Assembly: GCF_900109565.1 (NCBI RefSeq)
Contig: NZ_FNZZ01000001.1
Coordinates: 620,001 to 684,000, forward strand
From: Sphingomonas palmae
GTDB lineage: Bacteria > Pseudomonadota > Alphaproteobacteria > Sphingomonadales > Sphingomonadaceae
Length of the DNA stretch: 64,000 nucleotides
Direction of reading: 5' to 3'
Shown: one piece after another, positions 27,200 to 35,969 of the stretch
How the letters are laid out: each line of letters opens with the position of its first letter
Position numbering within the stretch: the stretch's first letter is position 1
Program-made: the position numbers and the translations under genes
Notes under the pieces: model-generated
Database searches by the model: none
What the model saw: only the letters and a program-made list of their open reading frames with translations
Told to the model about the DNA's origin: nothing

Positions 27200-27232
27200 G
27201 CGCGGCGCAAGCCTTGCTGGTTTGCGCCGCGC
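27200..27232 (+). promoter_or_regulatory. Hairpin upstream of the sulfur-assimilation operon
   Basis: A perfect 11-bp inverted repeat (27200-27210 with 27222-27232) with an 11-base loop, 25 bases before the cobA start and 13 bases after the DUF808 stop. It could be a terminator without T-run or a leader control element. It is too short to be one of the known SAM riboswitches. Confidence 0.4.
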
Positions 27233-27257
27233 CGCCGGGCAGCCCATCTGGCAAGTT

Positions 27258-28046
27258 ATGGCAACACTGCTCGATCCCGACGCGCGCGGTCGCGTCATCC
27301 TCGTCGGTGCAGGGCCCGGCGATCCCGGCCTGCTGACCGTCCGCGCGGTGGAAGCGCTTAAAGCCGCCGATGTCGTCGTTCATGACGGCTTGATCGACCT
27401 TCGCGTGCTCGACATTGCGCCCGCGTTGGCACAGCGCATCTCGGTCGCGAAGCGCCGGGCACGGCACACGCTGCCGCAGGAGGCGATCAACGCATTGATC
27501 GTCGCGCACGTCCGCGCAGGCTCGGTCGTGGTGCGGCTGAAAGGCGGCGACCCGTTCATCTTCGGACGCGGCGGCGAGGAGGTCGAGGCGGTGCGCGCGG
27601 CCGGGCTGCCGGTCGAGGTGATCCCGGGTGTGTCGGCGGCGCTCGGTTGCGCGGCGGAGGCGATGCTGCCGCTCACCCACCGCGATCATGCCAGCGCGGT
27701 CAGCTTTGTCGCCGGGCAGTGCAAGGGGCTCTCCGAGCAGGACTGGTCGGGGCTCGCAGGGCAAGGCCGTACGCTGGTCATCTACATGGGCGTCGCCACC
27801 GCGGATCAGATCGCCGACAAGCTGATGGCGGACGGCGTCGCGCCCGACATGCCGGTCGCGGTGCTGGAAAAGGGCACGCAGCCCGGTCATCGCGCGCTGC
27901 GCACCCTGCTCGCCGATCTGGGCGCGATGATGATGCGCGAGAATGTGGCGAGCCCGGCGATCATCGTCGTCGGCGAGGTGGTCGAATTGTCGGATGCCGA
28001 GAACAGGCTGGCGGGCTATGCCCGCGCCGCGGAGACATTTGCGTGA
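27258..28046 (+). CDS. cobA: Uroporphyrinogen-III C-methyltransferase
   Basis: SAM-dependent enzyme making precorrin-2, needed here for siroheme of the sulfite reductase. 262 aa, methyltransferase domain only, so not the trifunctional CysG. Seen: ILVGAGPGDPGLLTVRAVEA, VRLKGGDPFIFGRGGEEVEA, and PGVSAALGCAAEAMLPLTHR. The ATG at 27258 is chosen; reading further upstream gives sequence antisense-like to nothing known and overlaps DUF808. First gene of the sulfur operon. The oxidase/chelatase for siroheme must be elsewhere. Confidence 0.95.
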   Translation: MATLLDPDARGRVILVGAGPGDPGLLTVRAVEALKAADVVVHDGLIDLRVLDIAPALAQRISVAKRRARHTLPQEAINALIVAHVRAGSVVVRLKGGDPFIFGRGGEEVEAVRAAGLPVEVIPGVSAALGCAAEAMLPLTHRDHASAVSFVAGQCKGLSEQDWSGLAGQGRTLVIYMGVATADQIADKLMADGVAPDMPVAVLEKGTQPGHRALRTLLADLGAMMMRENVASPAIIVVGEVVELSDAENRLAGYARAAETFA

Positions 28047-28056
28047 AGGTGGTGGC

Positions 28057-28353
28057 GTGAAACTGGTGACGGGCAACGATTTGCCGAGCGGCGACGTGAT
28101 CTGGTGGACGGGCCAAGGCTGGTCGCGCCACATCGAGGAAGCGGTCGATGCGGGCGATCACGCCGAGGCGATCGCGCGCGCGGAAGAAGCATCGCGCCGC
28201 GTCAACGTGCCCTACGTGATCGAGGGGGTGGCGACCCCCGAGGGGCCCCGTCCCGCACACATCAAGGATCGCATCCGCGCGCTCGGCCCGACCGTTCGCC
28301 CCGACCTGACGTTGAAGCCGGCCGATCCTGCGGCTGGAAGCTGGGTAATCTGA
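28057..28353 (+). CDS. DUF2849 domain protein
   Basis: 98 aa. It starts at GTG 28057 with KLVTGNDLPSGDVIWWTGQG, the conserved opening of DUF2849, a family found next to cysI in Alphaproteobacteria. Function unknown; the context suggests an accessory role in sulfite reduction. Its TGA overlaps the cysI ATG by one base. Confidence 0.9.
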   Translation: MKLVTGNDLPSGDVIWWTGQGWSRHIEEAVDAGDHAEAIARAEEASRRVNVPYVIEGVATPEGPRPAHIKDRIRALGPTVRPDLTLKPADPAAGSWVI

Positions 28354-29990
28354 TGTACAAGTACGACAAATACGACCAGGCGATCGTCGACGCGCGCGTT
28401 GACGAGTTCCGCGACCAGGTGCAGCGCCGCCTGTCGGGCGAGATAACCGAGGATCAGTTCAAGCCGCTGCGGCTGATGAACGGCCTGTATCTCCAACTCC
28501 ACGCCTATATGCTGCGGATCGCGGTGCCGTACGGCACGCTGGACAGCCGGCAGATGCGGATGCTCGCCCACGTCGCGCGCAAATACGACCGTGGCTACGG
28601 CCATTTCACGACGCGGCAGAACATCCAGTTCAACTGGATCAAGCTGTCCGACGCGCCCGACATCCTGGCCGAGATCGCCAAAGTCGAGATGCACGCGATC
28701 CAGACGAGCGGTAACTGCATCCGCAACATTTCGTGCGACCAGTATGCCGGCGCCGCCGCGGACGAGGTCGCCGATCCGCGCCCCTGGGCCGAGCTGCTGC
28801 GTCAGTGGAGCACCTTCCACCCCGAGTTCAGCTACCTGCCGCGCAAGTTCAAGATCGCGGTGATCGCAGCGGACGAGGACCGCGCAGCGATGCGGCTGCA
28901 CGACATCGGTATCCAGCTGGTCGTGCGCGACGGCGAGCTGGGCGCGAAGATCTTCGCCGGCGGCGGGATGGGCCGCACCCCGATGATCTCGCATGAAATC
29001 CGCGACTTCGTCACCGCCGACGACCTGATGAGCTACCTCGAGGCGTGTCTGCGGGTCTACAATCGCTACGGTCGTCGCGACAACATCTACAAGGCGCGGA
29101 TCAAGATCCTGATCCACGAGTTGGGCGCGGACGAGTATCGTGCCCAAGTCGAGGAGGAATTCGCCGCGGTCAAGCAGCTCGGGCTCGACCCGCCACGCGC
29201 CGAGCTGGAGCGGATCACCGCGATGTTCGCGAGCCCTGCGTTCGAGGCGGATGCGCCGACCGAGATCGATCGCAGCGATCCCGATTTCGCCGTCTGGCTC
29301 GACCAGAACGTGAAGCCGCACAAACAGGCGGGCTACGCGATCGTCAACGTGTCGTTGAAGCCGCTCGGTGGCATCCCGGGCGACGCATCGGCCGATCAGA
29401 TCGACGTGATGGCGGATCTCGCAGAGGGGTACGGCCACGACGAATTGCGCGTCACGCACGCACAGAACATCGTCATTCCCCACGTACGCGTCGCCGACCT
29501 GAAGACTGTGTGGGAGAAGCTGGTCGAGGCGGGGCTGGCCGAGGCGAACCTCGACCTGATCAGCGACATCATCGCCTGCCCTGGGCTCGATTACTGCAGC
29601 CTCGCCAACGCGCGCTCGATCCCGCTGGCGCAGAAGATCGCCGAGCGGTTCGCCGATCTGGCGCGGCAGCGCGATCTGGGTGAGTTGAAGCTTAAAATTT
29701 CCGGCTGCATCAACGCCTGCGGCCACCATCACGCCGGGCACATCGGCATCCTTGGCGTCGACAAGAAGGGTGTGGAGAACTTCCAGCTGCTGCTCGGCGG
29801 ATCGGGCGCTGAGGACGTGAGCCTCGGCAAGATCACCGGTCCTGGGTTCAGCGAGGACGGCGTGGTCGACGCGATCGAGCGCGTGACGAACACCTACATC
29901 CGAGTGCGCGAGGGCGGAGAGCGCTTCGTCGACACCTACCGCCGCGTCGGCATGGAGCCGTTCAAGGAGGCGATCTATGACCAAGCGTGA
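28353..29990 (+). CDS. cysI: Assimilatory nitrite/sulfite reductase, haemoprotein subunit
   Basis: Six-electron reduction of sulfite to sulfide (or nitrite to ammonium) using siroheme and a [4Fe-4S] cluster. 545 aa. Two ferredoxin-like halves: the N-terminal has HFTTRQNIQFNWIKL and TSGNCIRNISCD. The C-terminal has the cluster ligands Cys409 and Cys415 (CPGLDYC) and Cys452 and Cys456 (GCINACGHHH). The operon with cobA and cysH favours sulfite. The electron donor (flavoprotein or ferredoxin) is not encoded here. Its 3' end overlaps the RidA-like gene by 14 bp. Confidence 0.95.
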   Translation: MYKYDKYDQAIVDARVDEFRDQVQRRLSGEITEDQFKPLRLMNGLYLQLHAYMLRIAVPYGTLDSRQMRMLAHVARKYDRGYGHFTTRQNIQFNWIKLSDAPDILAEIAKVEMHAIQTSGNCIRNISCDQYAGAAADEVADPRPWAELLRQWSTFHPEFSYLPRKFKIAVIAADEDRAAMRLHDIGIQLVVRDGELGAKIFAGGGMGRTPMISHEIRDFVTADDLMSYLEACLRVYNRYGRRDNIYKARIKILIHELGADEYRAQVEEEFAAVKQLGLDPPRAELERITAMFASPAFEADAPTEIDRSDPDFAVWLDQNVKPHKQAGYAIVNVSLKPLGGIPGDASADQIDVMADLAEGYGHDELRVTHAQNIVIPHVRVADLKTVWEKLVEAGLAEANLDLISDIIACPGLDYCSLANARSIPLAQKIAERFADLARQRDLGELKLKISGCINACGHHHAGHIGILGVDKKGVENFQLLLGGSGAEDVSLGKITGPGFSEDGVVDAIERVTNTYIRVREGGERFVDTYRRVGMEPFKEAIYDQA

Positions 29991-30384
29991 CGTGGTGTTC
30001 CCGCCGGGGCGGCAGGCGTTGTACGAGCAGAACCGCTACTCGCCCGCGGTCCGCGCCAACGGCATGCTGTTCGTCTCCGGACAGGTCGGAAGCCGCGAGG
30101 ACGGCTCGCGCGAGCCGGAACTCGAGTCCGAGGTGCGGCGCGCGTTCGAGAATTTGAATGCGATACTCTCCGCCGCCGGATGCACGTTCGACGACGTCGT
30201 CGACGTGACACTTTTCCTAGTCGACCCCGAAGGCATCATCGACACGGTATGGAAGGTGCTGGCCGAGTTCTGGGGCGACGCGCCTCATCCAACGCTGACC
30301 GGTGTGGGCGTGACCTGGCTCTACGGCTTCAATTTCGAGATCAAGGTCGTTGCGCAACTGTCGAAGGAAGATGCACGTGGCTGA
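29977..30384 (+). CDS. RidA-family protein lacking the catalytic arginine
   Basis: 135 aa of the YjgF/YER057c/RidA family; canonical RidA hydrolyses reactive enamines. Seen: YSPAVRANGMLFVSGQVG, AFENLNAILSAAGCTFDDVV and DVTLFLVD. In place of the VARLP loop with the essential Arg105 of E. coli RidA it has GVGVTWLYG, so it probably belongs to a non-deaminase Rid subgroup. It lies inside the sulfur operon, overlapping cysI by 14 bp and the DUF934 gene by 8 bp. Confidence 0.9.
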   Translation: MTKRDVVFPPGRQALYEQNRYSPAVRANGMLFVSGQVGSREDGSREPELESEVRRAFENLNAILSAAGCTFDDVVDVTLFLVDPEGIIDTVWKVLAEFWGDAPHPTLTGVGVTWLYGFNFEIKVVAQLSKEDARG

Positions 30385-30853
30385 CGGCTTCGATCCCGAC
30401 CAGACGACGATGACTGACAGCGGCGGCGGCGTGCAGCTTCGCTTCCGCGACGACGAGGTGCGCGAGGAACCGGCGGTCACGCTCGACTCGTTCCTCGTCG
30501 ATCAGTCGAACGCGACCGCCGTGCGGATCGAGCCGGGCGACGACGCACGCGCGCTGCTGCCCTCGCTTGACCGCATTGCGCTGATCGAGGTGTCGTACCC
30601 GAGCTTTCGCGACGGGCGCGGCTTTTCGGTGGCGCGTATCCTGCGCGAGGCGGGCTACAAGGGCGAGTTGCGCGCGTCGGGCGACGTGCTGGTCGACCAG
30701 ATACCGCTGATGCGCCGCTGCGGCTTCGACAGCTTCGCGCCCGAAGCGCCGATCGACGGCGCGACGCTCCGCCGCGCGCTCGACCGCTATGAATACCACT
30801 ACCAGAAAGCCGCCGATCCGGCGGTGCCGGTGTGGAAGCTTCGTCATGGGTGA
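30377..30853 (+). CDS. DUF934 domain protein (sulfur operon)
   Basis: 158 aa from GTG 30377; an ATG at 30371 is also in frame but sits only 2 bases after the AGGA at 30365-30368, while the GTG has a spacing of 8. DUF934 proteins are found between cysI and cysH in many Proteobacteria and are of unknown role. Seen: IEVSYPSFRDGRGFSVARIL, GELRASGDVLVDQIPLMRRC and the end KAADPAVPVWKLRH. It overlaps RidA by 8 bp and cysH by 8 bp. Confidence 0.9.
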   Translation: MADGFDPDQTTMTDSGGGVQLRFRDDEVREEPAVTLDSFLVDQSNATAVRIEPGDDARALLPSLDRIALIEVSYPSFRDGRGFSVARILREAGYKGELRASGDVLVDQIPLMRRCGFDSFAPEAPIDGATLRRALDRYEYHYQKAADPAVPVWKLRHG

Positions 30854-31604
30854 GCCCGCGCGCCAGCTCGACACGATCGACACCGGCCGCGTCTATACCG
30901 CGGTCGACGCGGCCGATTACGCCGCGCGCTTTGCGGGGGTGTCGGCGCAGGAGATGCTGCGCGAGCTGCTTACCGGTGAGCTCAAGGGTCGCATTGCGGC
31001 GGTTTCGTCGTTCGGGGCCGAATCGGCGGTGCTGCTCCACATGATTGCTGAGGTCGACCGCGACGTGCCCGTCGTGTTCACCAACACGCAGAAGATGTTC
31101 GGCGAAACGCTCGCCTACCGCGACGAGCTCGCCGAGCGGCTGGGCTTCACCGACCTGCGCGTGTTCCGCCCCGACCCGCGCCTGCTGCGGCTGAAGGACG
31201 ACAAGGGCCTGCGCTGGTCCTATGATCCCGATGGCTGCTGCGAGTTGCGCAAGGTCGAGCCGCTGCGGCGCGCGTTGCTGCCGTTTAACGCGTGGATTTC
31301 GGGACGCAAGGGCTTTCAGGCGTCGACGCGCCGCGCGATGCCGCGGTTCGAGGAGGACGACGGGCGGTTGAAGATCAACCCGCTGTCCGCCTGGACCAAG
31401 GCCGATCTCGACGCCTATTTCACCGAGCACGAGCTGCCGCGCCACCCGCTGGAGGCGCAGGGTTACCCGTCGATCGGCTGCGCGCCATGCACCTCGCGCG
31501 TGCAGCCTGGCGAGGACCCGCGCGCGGGCCGCTGGCGCGGCTGGGAGAAGATCGAGTGCGGTATTCACCTGCCCGAGAAGCCGGGCGAGGAACCCGCATT
31601 CTGA
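30846..31604 (+). CDS. cysH: Adenylyl-sulfate/phosphoadenylyl-sulfate reductase
   Basis: Thioredoxin-dependent reduction of activated sulfate to sulfite. 252 aa. Seen: SSFGAESAVLLHMIAEVD (PP-loop-like), FTNTQKMFGETLAYRDEL, ARM SGRKGFQAS and the C-terminal ECGIHLPEK with catalytic Cys238. The pairs Cys131-Cys132 and Cys212-Cys215 (CC and CAPC) are the [4Fe-4S] ligands of the APS-reducing type, so APS rather than PAPS is the likely substrate. Last gene of the operon; cysDN is not in the window. Confidence 0.95.
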   Translation: MGEPARQLDTIDTGRVYTAVDAADYAARFAGVSAQEMLRELLTGELKGRIAAVSSFGAESAVLLHMIAEVDRDVPVVFTNTQKMFGETLAYRDELAERLGFTDLRVFRPDPRLLRLKDDKGLRWSYDPDGCCELRKVEPLRRALLPFNAWISGRKGFQASTRRAMPRFEEDDGRLKINPLSAWTKADLDAYFTEHELPRHPLEAQGYPSIGCAPCTSRVQPGEDPRAGRWRGWEKIECGIHLPEKPGEEPAF

Positions 31605-31657
31605 ACTGAGCTCGTTTCGGTACTGGATCGAACCGGACCGATCATTGTTGAGCGCAG

Positions 31658-33127
31658 GTGCAACGATCGCTCACCTGCCTGGCTCTGGTCACCACCCTCG
31701 CGGTCGCCGCATGCAGCCGGCAGGTCGGCAACGCCGCACCACCCAAGGTGACGGGCGGCATCACCATGCCTGAGCAGCCGTCCACCGTGGTCGTGCCGGT
31801 CGGGGCGAGCCTGGATGAACTGGAGCGCGGGCTCGATCAGCGCACCCCGCGCGAATTGTGGACGGTCGATCGTCACCTGAACACCTGCATCAAGGCCAAG
31901 CGGGTCGATCTCGGCATCGCCAAGGTAAAGGTCACGCCCGCTCTCGGCTGCCGCATCACCGGCACGGTGACGCGCGGACCCATGCAGATCGGAGGGAGCG
32001 GCGACCGGCTGATCGTGACGCTGCCGATCCACGCGCGCATCTCGGCAAAGGACGTTGGCGGCGTGGCGAGCGAGACCGCGACCGGCAGCGCGATCGTACG
32101 CGCGACCGGGCGCATCGCGATCCACGGCGACTGGCAGCCGACCGCGAAAATGCAGCTGTCATACGACTGGACGCAGCCGCCCGGCGTCGACCTGCTCGGC
32201 CAGCGCATTACCTTCACCGACAAGGCCGACGAGAAGCTGCGGCCGGTGCTGGCCAAGCTGGAGCGTGATCTGCCGCAGGAGCTGTCCCGGCTGCACCTGC
32301 GGCAACAGCTGGAACAGGCCTGGCAGCAGTCGTTCACCACGCTCCAGCTCAGCCGGCGCAATCCGCCGGTGTGGATGCGCGTCGCGCCGCGCCGGCTTGG
32401 CTATGGCGGTTACCGTGTCGACGGGCGCGTGCTCCGCCTGACGCTGCGCGCGGACGCGCTGACGCAGACGTTCGTCGGGCATCGACCGGCCGATCCGATC
32501 GCCACCGCGCTGCCGCCGCCATCGACGCAGGTCGGCGCGCCGCGCCTCAGCTTCTTCATCCCTGTGCTCGCCGACTATGCCGAGCTCGAACCCGTCGTTC
32601 AGCGTACGCTCCGAAAGCTTGCCGGGCGCGGCATCAAGCTGAAAGGCATCGGTGCCGTCGATGCGGCATTCGGTCGCGTGACCGTCTACGCCACATCGAA
32701 CCACCGCATCGCAGTCGGCGTCCACGCGAAGGTAAAGGCGCGGTCGAGCCCGATCGCCGACGCCGAGGGCGAGGTCTGGCTCGCCGCGCAGCCGTTCAAC
32801 CAGCCGGGATCGCAGCGGGTGCAGTTCCGCAACCTTGAGTTCGCGACCAAGACCAACTCGCAGCTGGTCGACCTGCTCGCCGCTCTGTTCGCCGATCCGG
32901 CAGTGCGCGCAGGGATCGCGGACGGGCTCGCGCACGATTTCGCACCCGATTACCGCGAGCTGATCGGCAAGGTCGAGCGCGCGATCGGTGAGCGGCGCGA
33001 AGGCGACTTCGTGCTGCGCACCCGCGTGACCGGCGTGCGCAACGGCCGCATTTCCGCGACCGGCGCCGGTCTGTTCATGCCGGTCGCGGTCACCGGGCAG
33101 GCCAACATCGCCTATCGCCCGCGCTGA
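31658..33127 (+). CDS. DUF4403 lipoprotein
   Basis: 489 aa. A lipoprotein signal (LTCLALVTTLAVAAC) gives an acylated Cys around residue 19. The body is the repeated beta-rich DUF4403 fold with SLDELERGLDQRTPRELW, VTRGPMQIGG and, in the second half, TVYATSNHRIAVGVHAKVKA. Family members resemble tubular lipid-binding (TULIP-like) proteins but function is unknown. It starts at GTG 31658 and ends 6 bases before the convergent dnaB stop. Confidence 0.88.
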   Translation: MQRSLTCLALVTTLAVAACSRQVGNAAPPKVTGGITMPEQPSTVVVPVGASLDELERGLDQRTPRELWTVDRHLNTCIKAKRVDLGIAKVKVTPALGCRITGTVTRGPMQIGGSGDRLIVTLPIHARISAKDVGGVASETATGSAIVRATGRIAIHGDWQPTAKMQLSYDWTQPPGVDLLGQRITFTDKADEKLRPVLAKLERDLPQELSRLHLRQQLEQAWQQSFTTLQLSRRNPPVWMRVAPRRLGYGGYRVDGRVLRLTLRADALTQTFVGHRPADPIATALPPPSTQVGAPRLSFFIPVLADYAELEPVVQRTLRKLAGRGIKLKGIGAVDAAFGRVTVYATSNHRIAVGVHAKVKARSSPIADAEGEVWLAAQPFNQPGSQRVQFRNLEFATKTNSQLVDLLAALFADPAVRAGIADGLAHDFAPDYRELIGKVERAIGERREGDFVLRTRVTGVRNGRISATGAGLFMPVAVTGQANIAYRPR

Positions 33128-33133
33128 TCCCGC

Positions 33134-34624
33134 TCAGTAGCCGGCGTAATCCGAAAAGCGCGTGATTGTCGGGTCGAATTTTAGGATCACCTTGCCCGTC
33201 GCACCGTGGCGCTGCTTGGCGACGATCAGCTCGGCGAGGCCATAGACACGCTCCATGTCGGCCGCCCAGGCGGCGTGATCCTCGAACATCTTGGCATTGT
33301 CGCCCTCGACCGGGCGCTTCGGCTCCTTGGCGGCGACGTAATAGTCTTCGCGAAACACGAACCAGACCATGTCGGCGTCCTGCTCGATCGAGCCTGATTC
33401 GCGCAGGTCGGACAATTGCGGGCGCTTGTCCTCGCGCTGCTCGACCGCGCGGCTGAGCTGCGAGAGCGCCAGCACGGGAACGTTCATGTCCTTTGCCAGC
33501 GTCTTCAGCCCGCGGCTGATCTCGGAGATCTCCTGCACGCGGTTGCCGTCGGACGACTTGCCCGATCCCGACAGCAGCTGGAGATAGTCGATCACCACCA
33601 GCCCGATCTCGTTGTTGTGGCGGCGTTGCAGGCGGCGGACGCGGGTGTGAAGCGAGCCGATCGAGAGCCCGCCGGTGTCGTCGATGAATAGCGGCAGATT
33701 CTCCAGCTCGGCGGCGGCAGCGGCGAGCTGCTCGAACTCCTGCTTGCTGATCTTGCCCATGCGCAGCGCCTCCGACGAGATGCGCGACTGTTCGGCGAGG
33801 ATACGCGTGGCGAGCTGATCGGCCGACATTTCGAGGCTGAAAAACGCGACCTTGGCGCCGACGGACTTCGACGGCGGAATGCCATCGCGCATGTCGTGCA
33901 TCCAGCGCTGCGCCGCGTTGAACGCGATGTTGGTGGCGAGCGAGGTCTTGCCCATGCCGGGCCGCCCGGCGAGGATCATCAAGTCGGAATGGTGGAGGCC
34001 GCCGATCTTCTGGTTGACGCTGTCGAGGCCCGTCGTGACGCCCGAGAGGTTGCCGCCCCAGTTGAGCGCCTTTTCCGCCATTTTGACGGCCATCGTGCTC
34101 GCCTGCGCGAACGACTTGATGCTGTTCTCGGTCGCACCGTCGGCGGCGACCTTGAAGAGTTCCTCTTCGGCCAGTTCGATCTGCGCGCGCGGGTTGACCT
34201 CTTCCGAGGTGTCCATCGCGCGGTCGACGAGCGTGCGCCCGACCGACACGAGCGAGCGCAGCATGGCGAGGTCGTAGATCTGCTGCGCGAACTGTCGCGC
34301 GCCGATCAGTCCCGCGCCCGAACCGGTCAGGCTGGCGAGATAGGCGGGGCCGCCTAGCTCCTTCATGCCTTCGTCGGCGTCGAACATCGGGCGCAGCGTG
34401 ACCGGTGTCGCCAGCATGTCGGCGGCGCGCAGCGTCTTGATCGCGGCGAAGACGCGACCGTGGACGGGTTCGTAGAAGTGCGCGGGCTCAAGCCGGTCGA
34501 CCAGATCGTCGGCGAGGCGATTGTCGATCATCATCGCGCCGAGCATCGCCGCCTCCGCCTCGACGTTGCGCGGAAGCTGAACGGGTTCGACCGGAGTCGG
34601 CTGCGGAAATGCCAATGTCGCCAT
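33134..34624 (-). CDS. dnaB: Replicative DNA helicase DnaB
   Basis: Hexameric 5'-3' helicase of the replication fork, partner of DnaG. 496 aa from ATG 34624; a longer frame back to 34786 crosses the UPF0262 promoter and is rejected. The N-terminal primase-binding domain starts RNVEAEAAMLGAMMIDNRLA. The RecA-like domain has Walker A LAGRPGMGKTSLA (219-231), Walker B VVIDYLQLLSG, and LSQLSRAVEQREDKRPQLSD. It ends with PTITRFSDY. No intein. Divergent from UPF0262. Confidence 0.98.
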   Translation of the reverse strand: MATLAFPQPTPVEPVQLPRNVEAEAAMLGAMMIDNRLADDLVDRLEPAHFYEPVHGRVFAAIKTLRAADMLATPVTLRPMFDADEGMKELGGPAYLASLTGSGAGLIGARQFAQQIYDLAMLRSLVSVGRTLVDRAMDTSEEVNPRAQIELAEEELFKVAADGATENSIKSFAQASTMAVKMAEKALNWGGNLSGVTTGLDSVNQKIGGLHHSDLMILAGRPGMGKTSLATNIAFNAAQRWMHDMRDGIPPSKSVGAKVAFFSLEMSADQLATRILAEQSRISSEALRMGKISKQEFEQLAAAAAELENLPLFIDDTGGLSIGSLHTRVRRLQRRHNNEIGLVVIDYLQLLSGSGKSSDGNRVQEISEISRGLKTLAKDMNVPVLALSQLSRAVEQREDKRPQLSDLRESGSIEQDADMVWFVFREDYYVAAKEPKRPVEGDNAKMFEDHAAWAADMERVYGLAELIVAKQRHGATGKVILKFDPTITRFSDYAGY

Positions 34625-34742
34625 CGCGGCGTCATACCCGCTCGCAGCGATTATCGAAACCGCGCGAGCGGTGAATGGTGGTGATAACCCGCCTGCCGCC
34701 GACACGTTGTCGTGGGGGCGCTTCGTGGCTATCGACGCGAAT

Positions 34743-35225
34743 ATGGCCGATCCGCGGATCATCGACATCCAACTCGACGAGGGCACGATCCTGTGGCGAT
34801 CGGCCGATATCGAGCAGGAACGGCGGATCGCGATCTTCGACCTGATCGAGGAAAATCACTTCGCGCCGCAGCGCGCCACGCCTGACGATTACGCCGGGCC
34901 ATACCGGGTGCTGCTGTCGGTCGAGGAAGGCCGATTGGTCATCCAGATCAAGCGCGCCGACGACTCGCCGATTGAGACGCTGATCCTGGGTCTCGCGCGT
35001 TTTCGCCGCCCGATCCGCGATTATTTCGCGATCTGCGACAGTTACTTTCAGGCGATCCGGCAATCGACGCCGGCGCAGATCGAGACGGTCGACATGGCGC
35101 GGCGCGGGATCCACAACGAGGCGGCGGAACTGCTGAAAGAGCGGCTGGACGGCAAGATTGAGATCGATTTCGACACCGCGCGCCGCCTGTTCACCCTTAT
35201 CTGCGTCCTCCACATCAAGGCCTGA
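34743..35225 (+). CDS. UPF0262 family protein
   Basis: 160 aa from MADPRIIDIQLDEGTI, the standard start of this alphaproteobacterial family of unknown function. Also seen: ADIEQERRIAIFDLIEENHF, RLVIQIKRADD, and MARRGIHNEAAELLKERL near the end. Three bases separate it from cdd, so they are probably co-transcribed. Divergent from dnaB with 118 bases between. Confidence 0.95.
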   Translation: MADPRIIDIQLDEGTILWRSADIEQERRIAIFDLIEENHFAPQRATPDDYAGPYRVLLSVEEGRLVIQIKRADDSPIETLILGLARFRRPIRDYFAICDSYFQAIRQSTPAQIETVDMARRGIHNEAAELLKERLDGKIEIDFDTARRLFTLICVLHIKA

Positions 35226-35228
35226 ACC

Positions 35229-35678
35229 ATGTCAGATGAAGCAACCCGGCTGATCGCCGCCGCGCGCGAGGCCGCGCACCACGCGCACGCGCCCTATTCG
35301 CGCTTCGCGGTCGGCGCGGCGGTGCTGCTGACCGACGGCAGCGTGGTGACGGGCGCGAACGTCGAGAATGCGAGCTATGGCCTGTCGCTGTGCGCCGAAA
35401 CCGTCGCGATCGCGAGCGTCAGTGCGGCGGGGCGGCTGCGCGAGGTCGTCGCAGTCGGCGTGATCGGCGGCGCGATGGACGCGCAGGGACAAGCAACCGG
35501 AAGCGCCCCGGTCAGCCCGTGCGGGCGCTGCCGCCAAGTCATCAACGAGGCCGCGCAGATGGGCAGTCGCGACGTCTCCGTCTATTGCGGCGGCGCCGAG
35601 GGCGACGAGATCGCGCGCTACCGCCTGTCCGAATTGCTCCCCGCAGCGTTCGGGCCGGCCGATCTCGGCATCGGCTGA
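35229..35678 (+). CDS. cdd: Cytidine deaminase
   Basis: Deaminates cytidine and deoxycytidine in pyrimidine salvage. 149 aa, homotetrameric type. Zinc motif: Cys and catalytic Glu in LCAETVAI, and PCGRCRQVI with the other two Cys. The opening HAPYSRFAVGAAVLLTDG and NVENASYGLSLC are typical. Its start is 3 bases after UPF0262. Confidence 0.97.
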   Translation: MSDEATRLIAAAREAAHHAHAPYSRFAVGAAVLLTDGSVVTGANVENASYGLSLCAETVAIASVSAAGRLREVVAVGVIGGAMDAQGQATGSAPVSPCGRCRQVINEAAQMGSRDVSVYCGGAEGDEIARYRLSELLPAAFGPADLGIG

Positions 35679-35969
35679 AAAGTCACAAAGGTCACGGCCC
35701 AACGCAGGTGCGCGCGCGCCTGCGCGCGGGCGCGCACGAGAACGACGATGATAAAGAACGCGATCGCTGTGACAGCCTGACGGCGTGTAGGACAGCGGCA
35801 GGTGAAGCGCGCGCAAACCGAAGACAGGCCGATCTTATGCGGGTCAGATGCCGCGCGGTAATAGCGTTATGAGTTCACGCGAAATCGGACACGACGGGCG
35901 AACGTCGTCCTCACCGACGAGGCAGTCGACGATCGATCAAGCGTCAAAATGTAAGCAAGCCACCGAAGG
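35679..35969. other. Intergenic region between cdd and tRNA-Leu
   Basis: No gene is seen. A CG-alternating segment carries GTGCGCGC at 35708-35715 and its complement GCGCGCAC at 35730-35737, a GC-rich hairpin that may end cdd transcription or be an intergenic repeat element. The rest has no clear motif; a small tract of A/T-richer sequence lies near 35945. Confidence 0.5.

Noticed and set aside
27188-27257. SAM or cobalamin riboswitch ahead of cobA
   Set aside because: Only a 70-base gap holding one short hairpin; no match to the conserved core of known classes.
35679-35969. Small RNA or pseudogene in the cdd/tRNA-Leu gap
   Set aside because: Only a CG-alternating hairpin is visible; no promoter-terminator pair or degraded reading frame was found.
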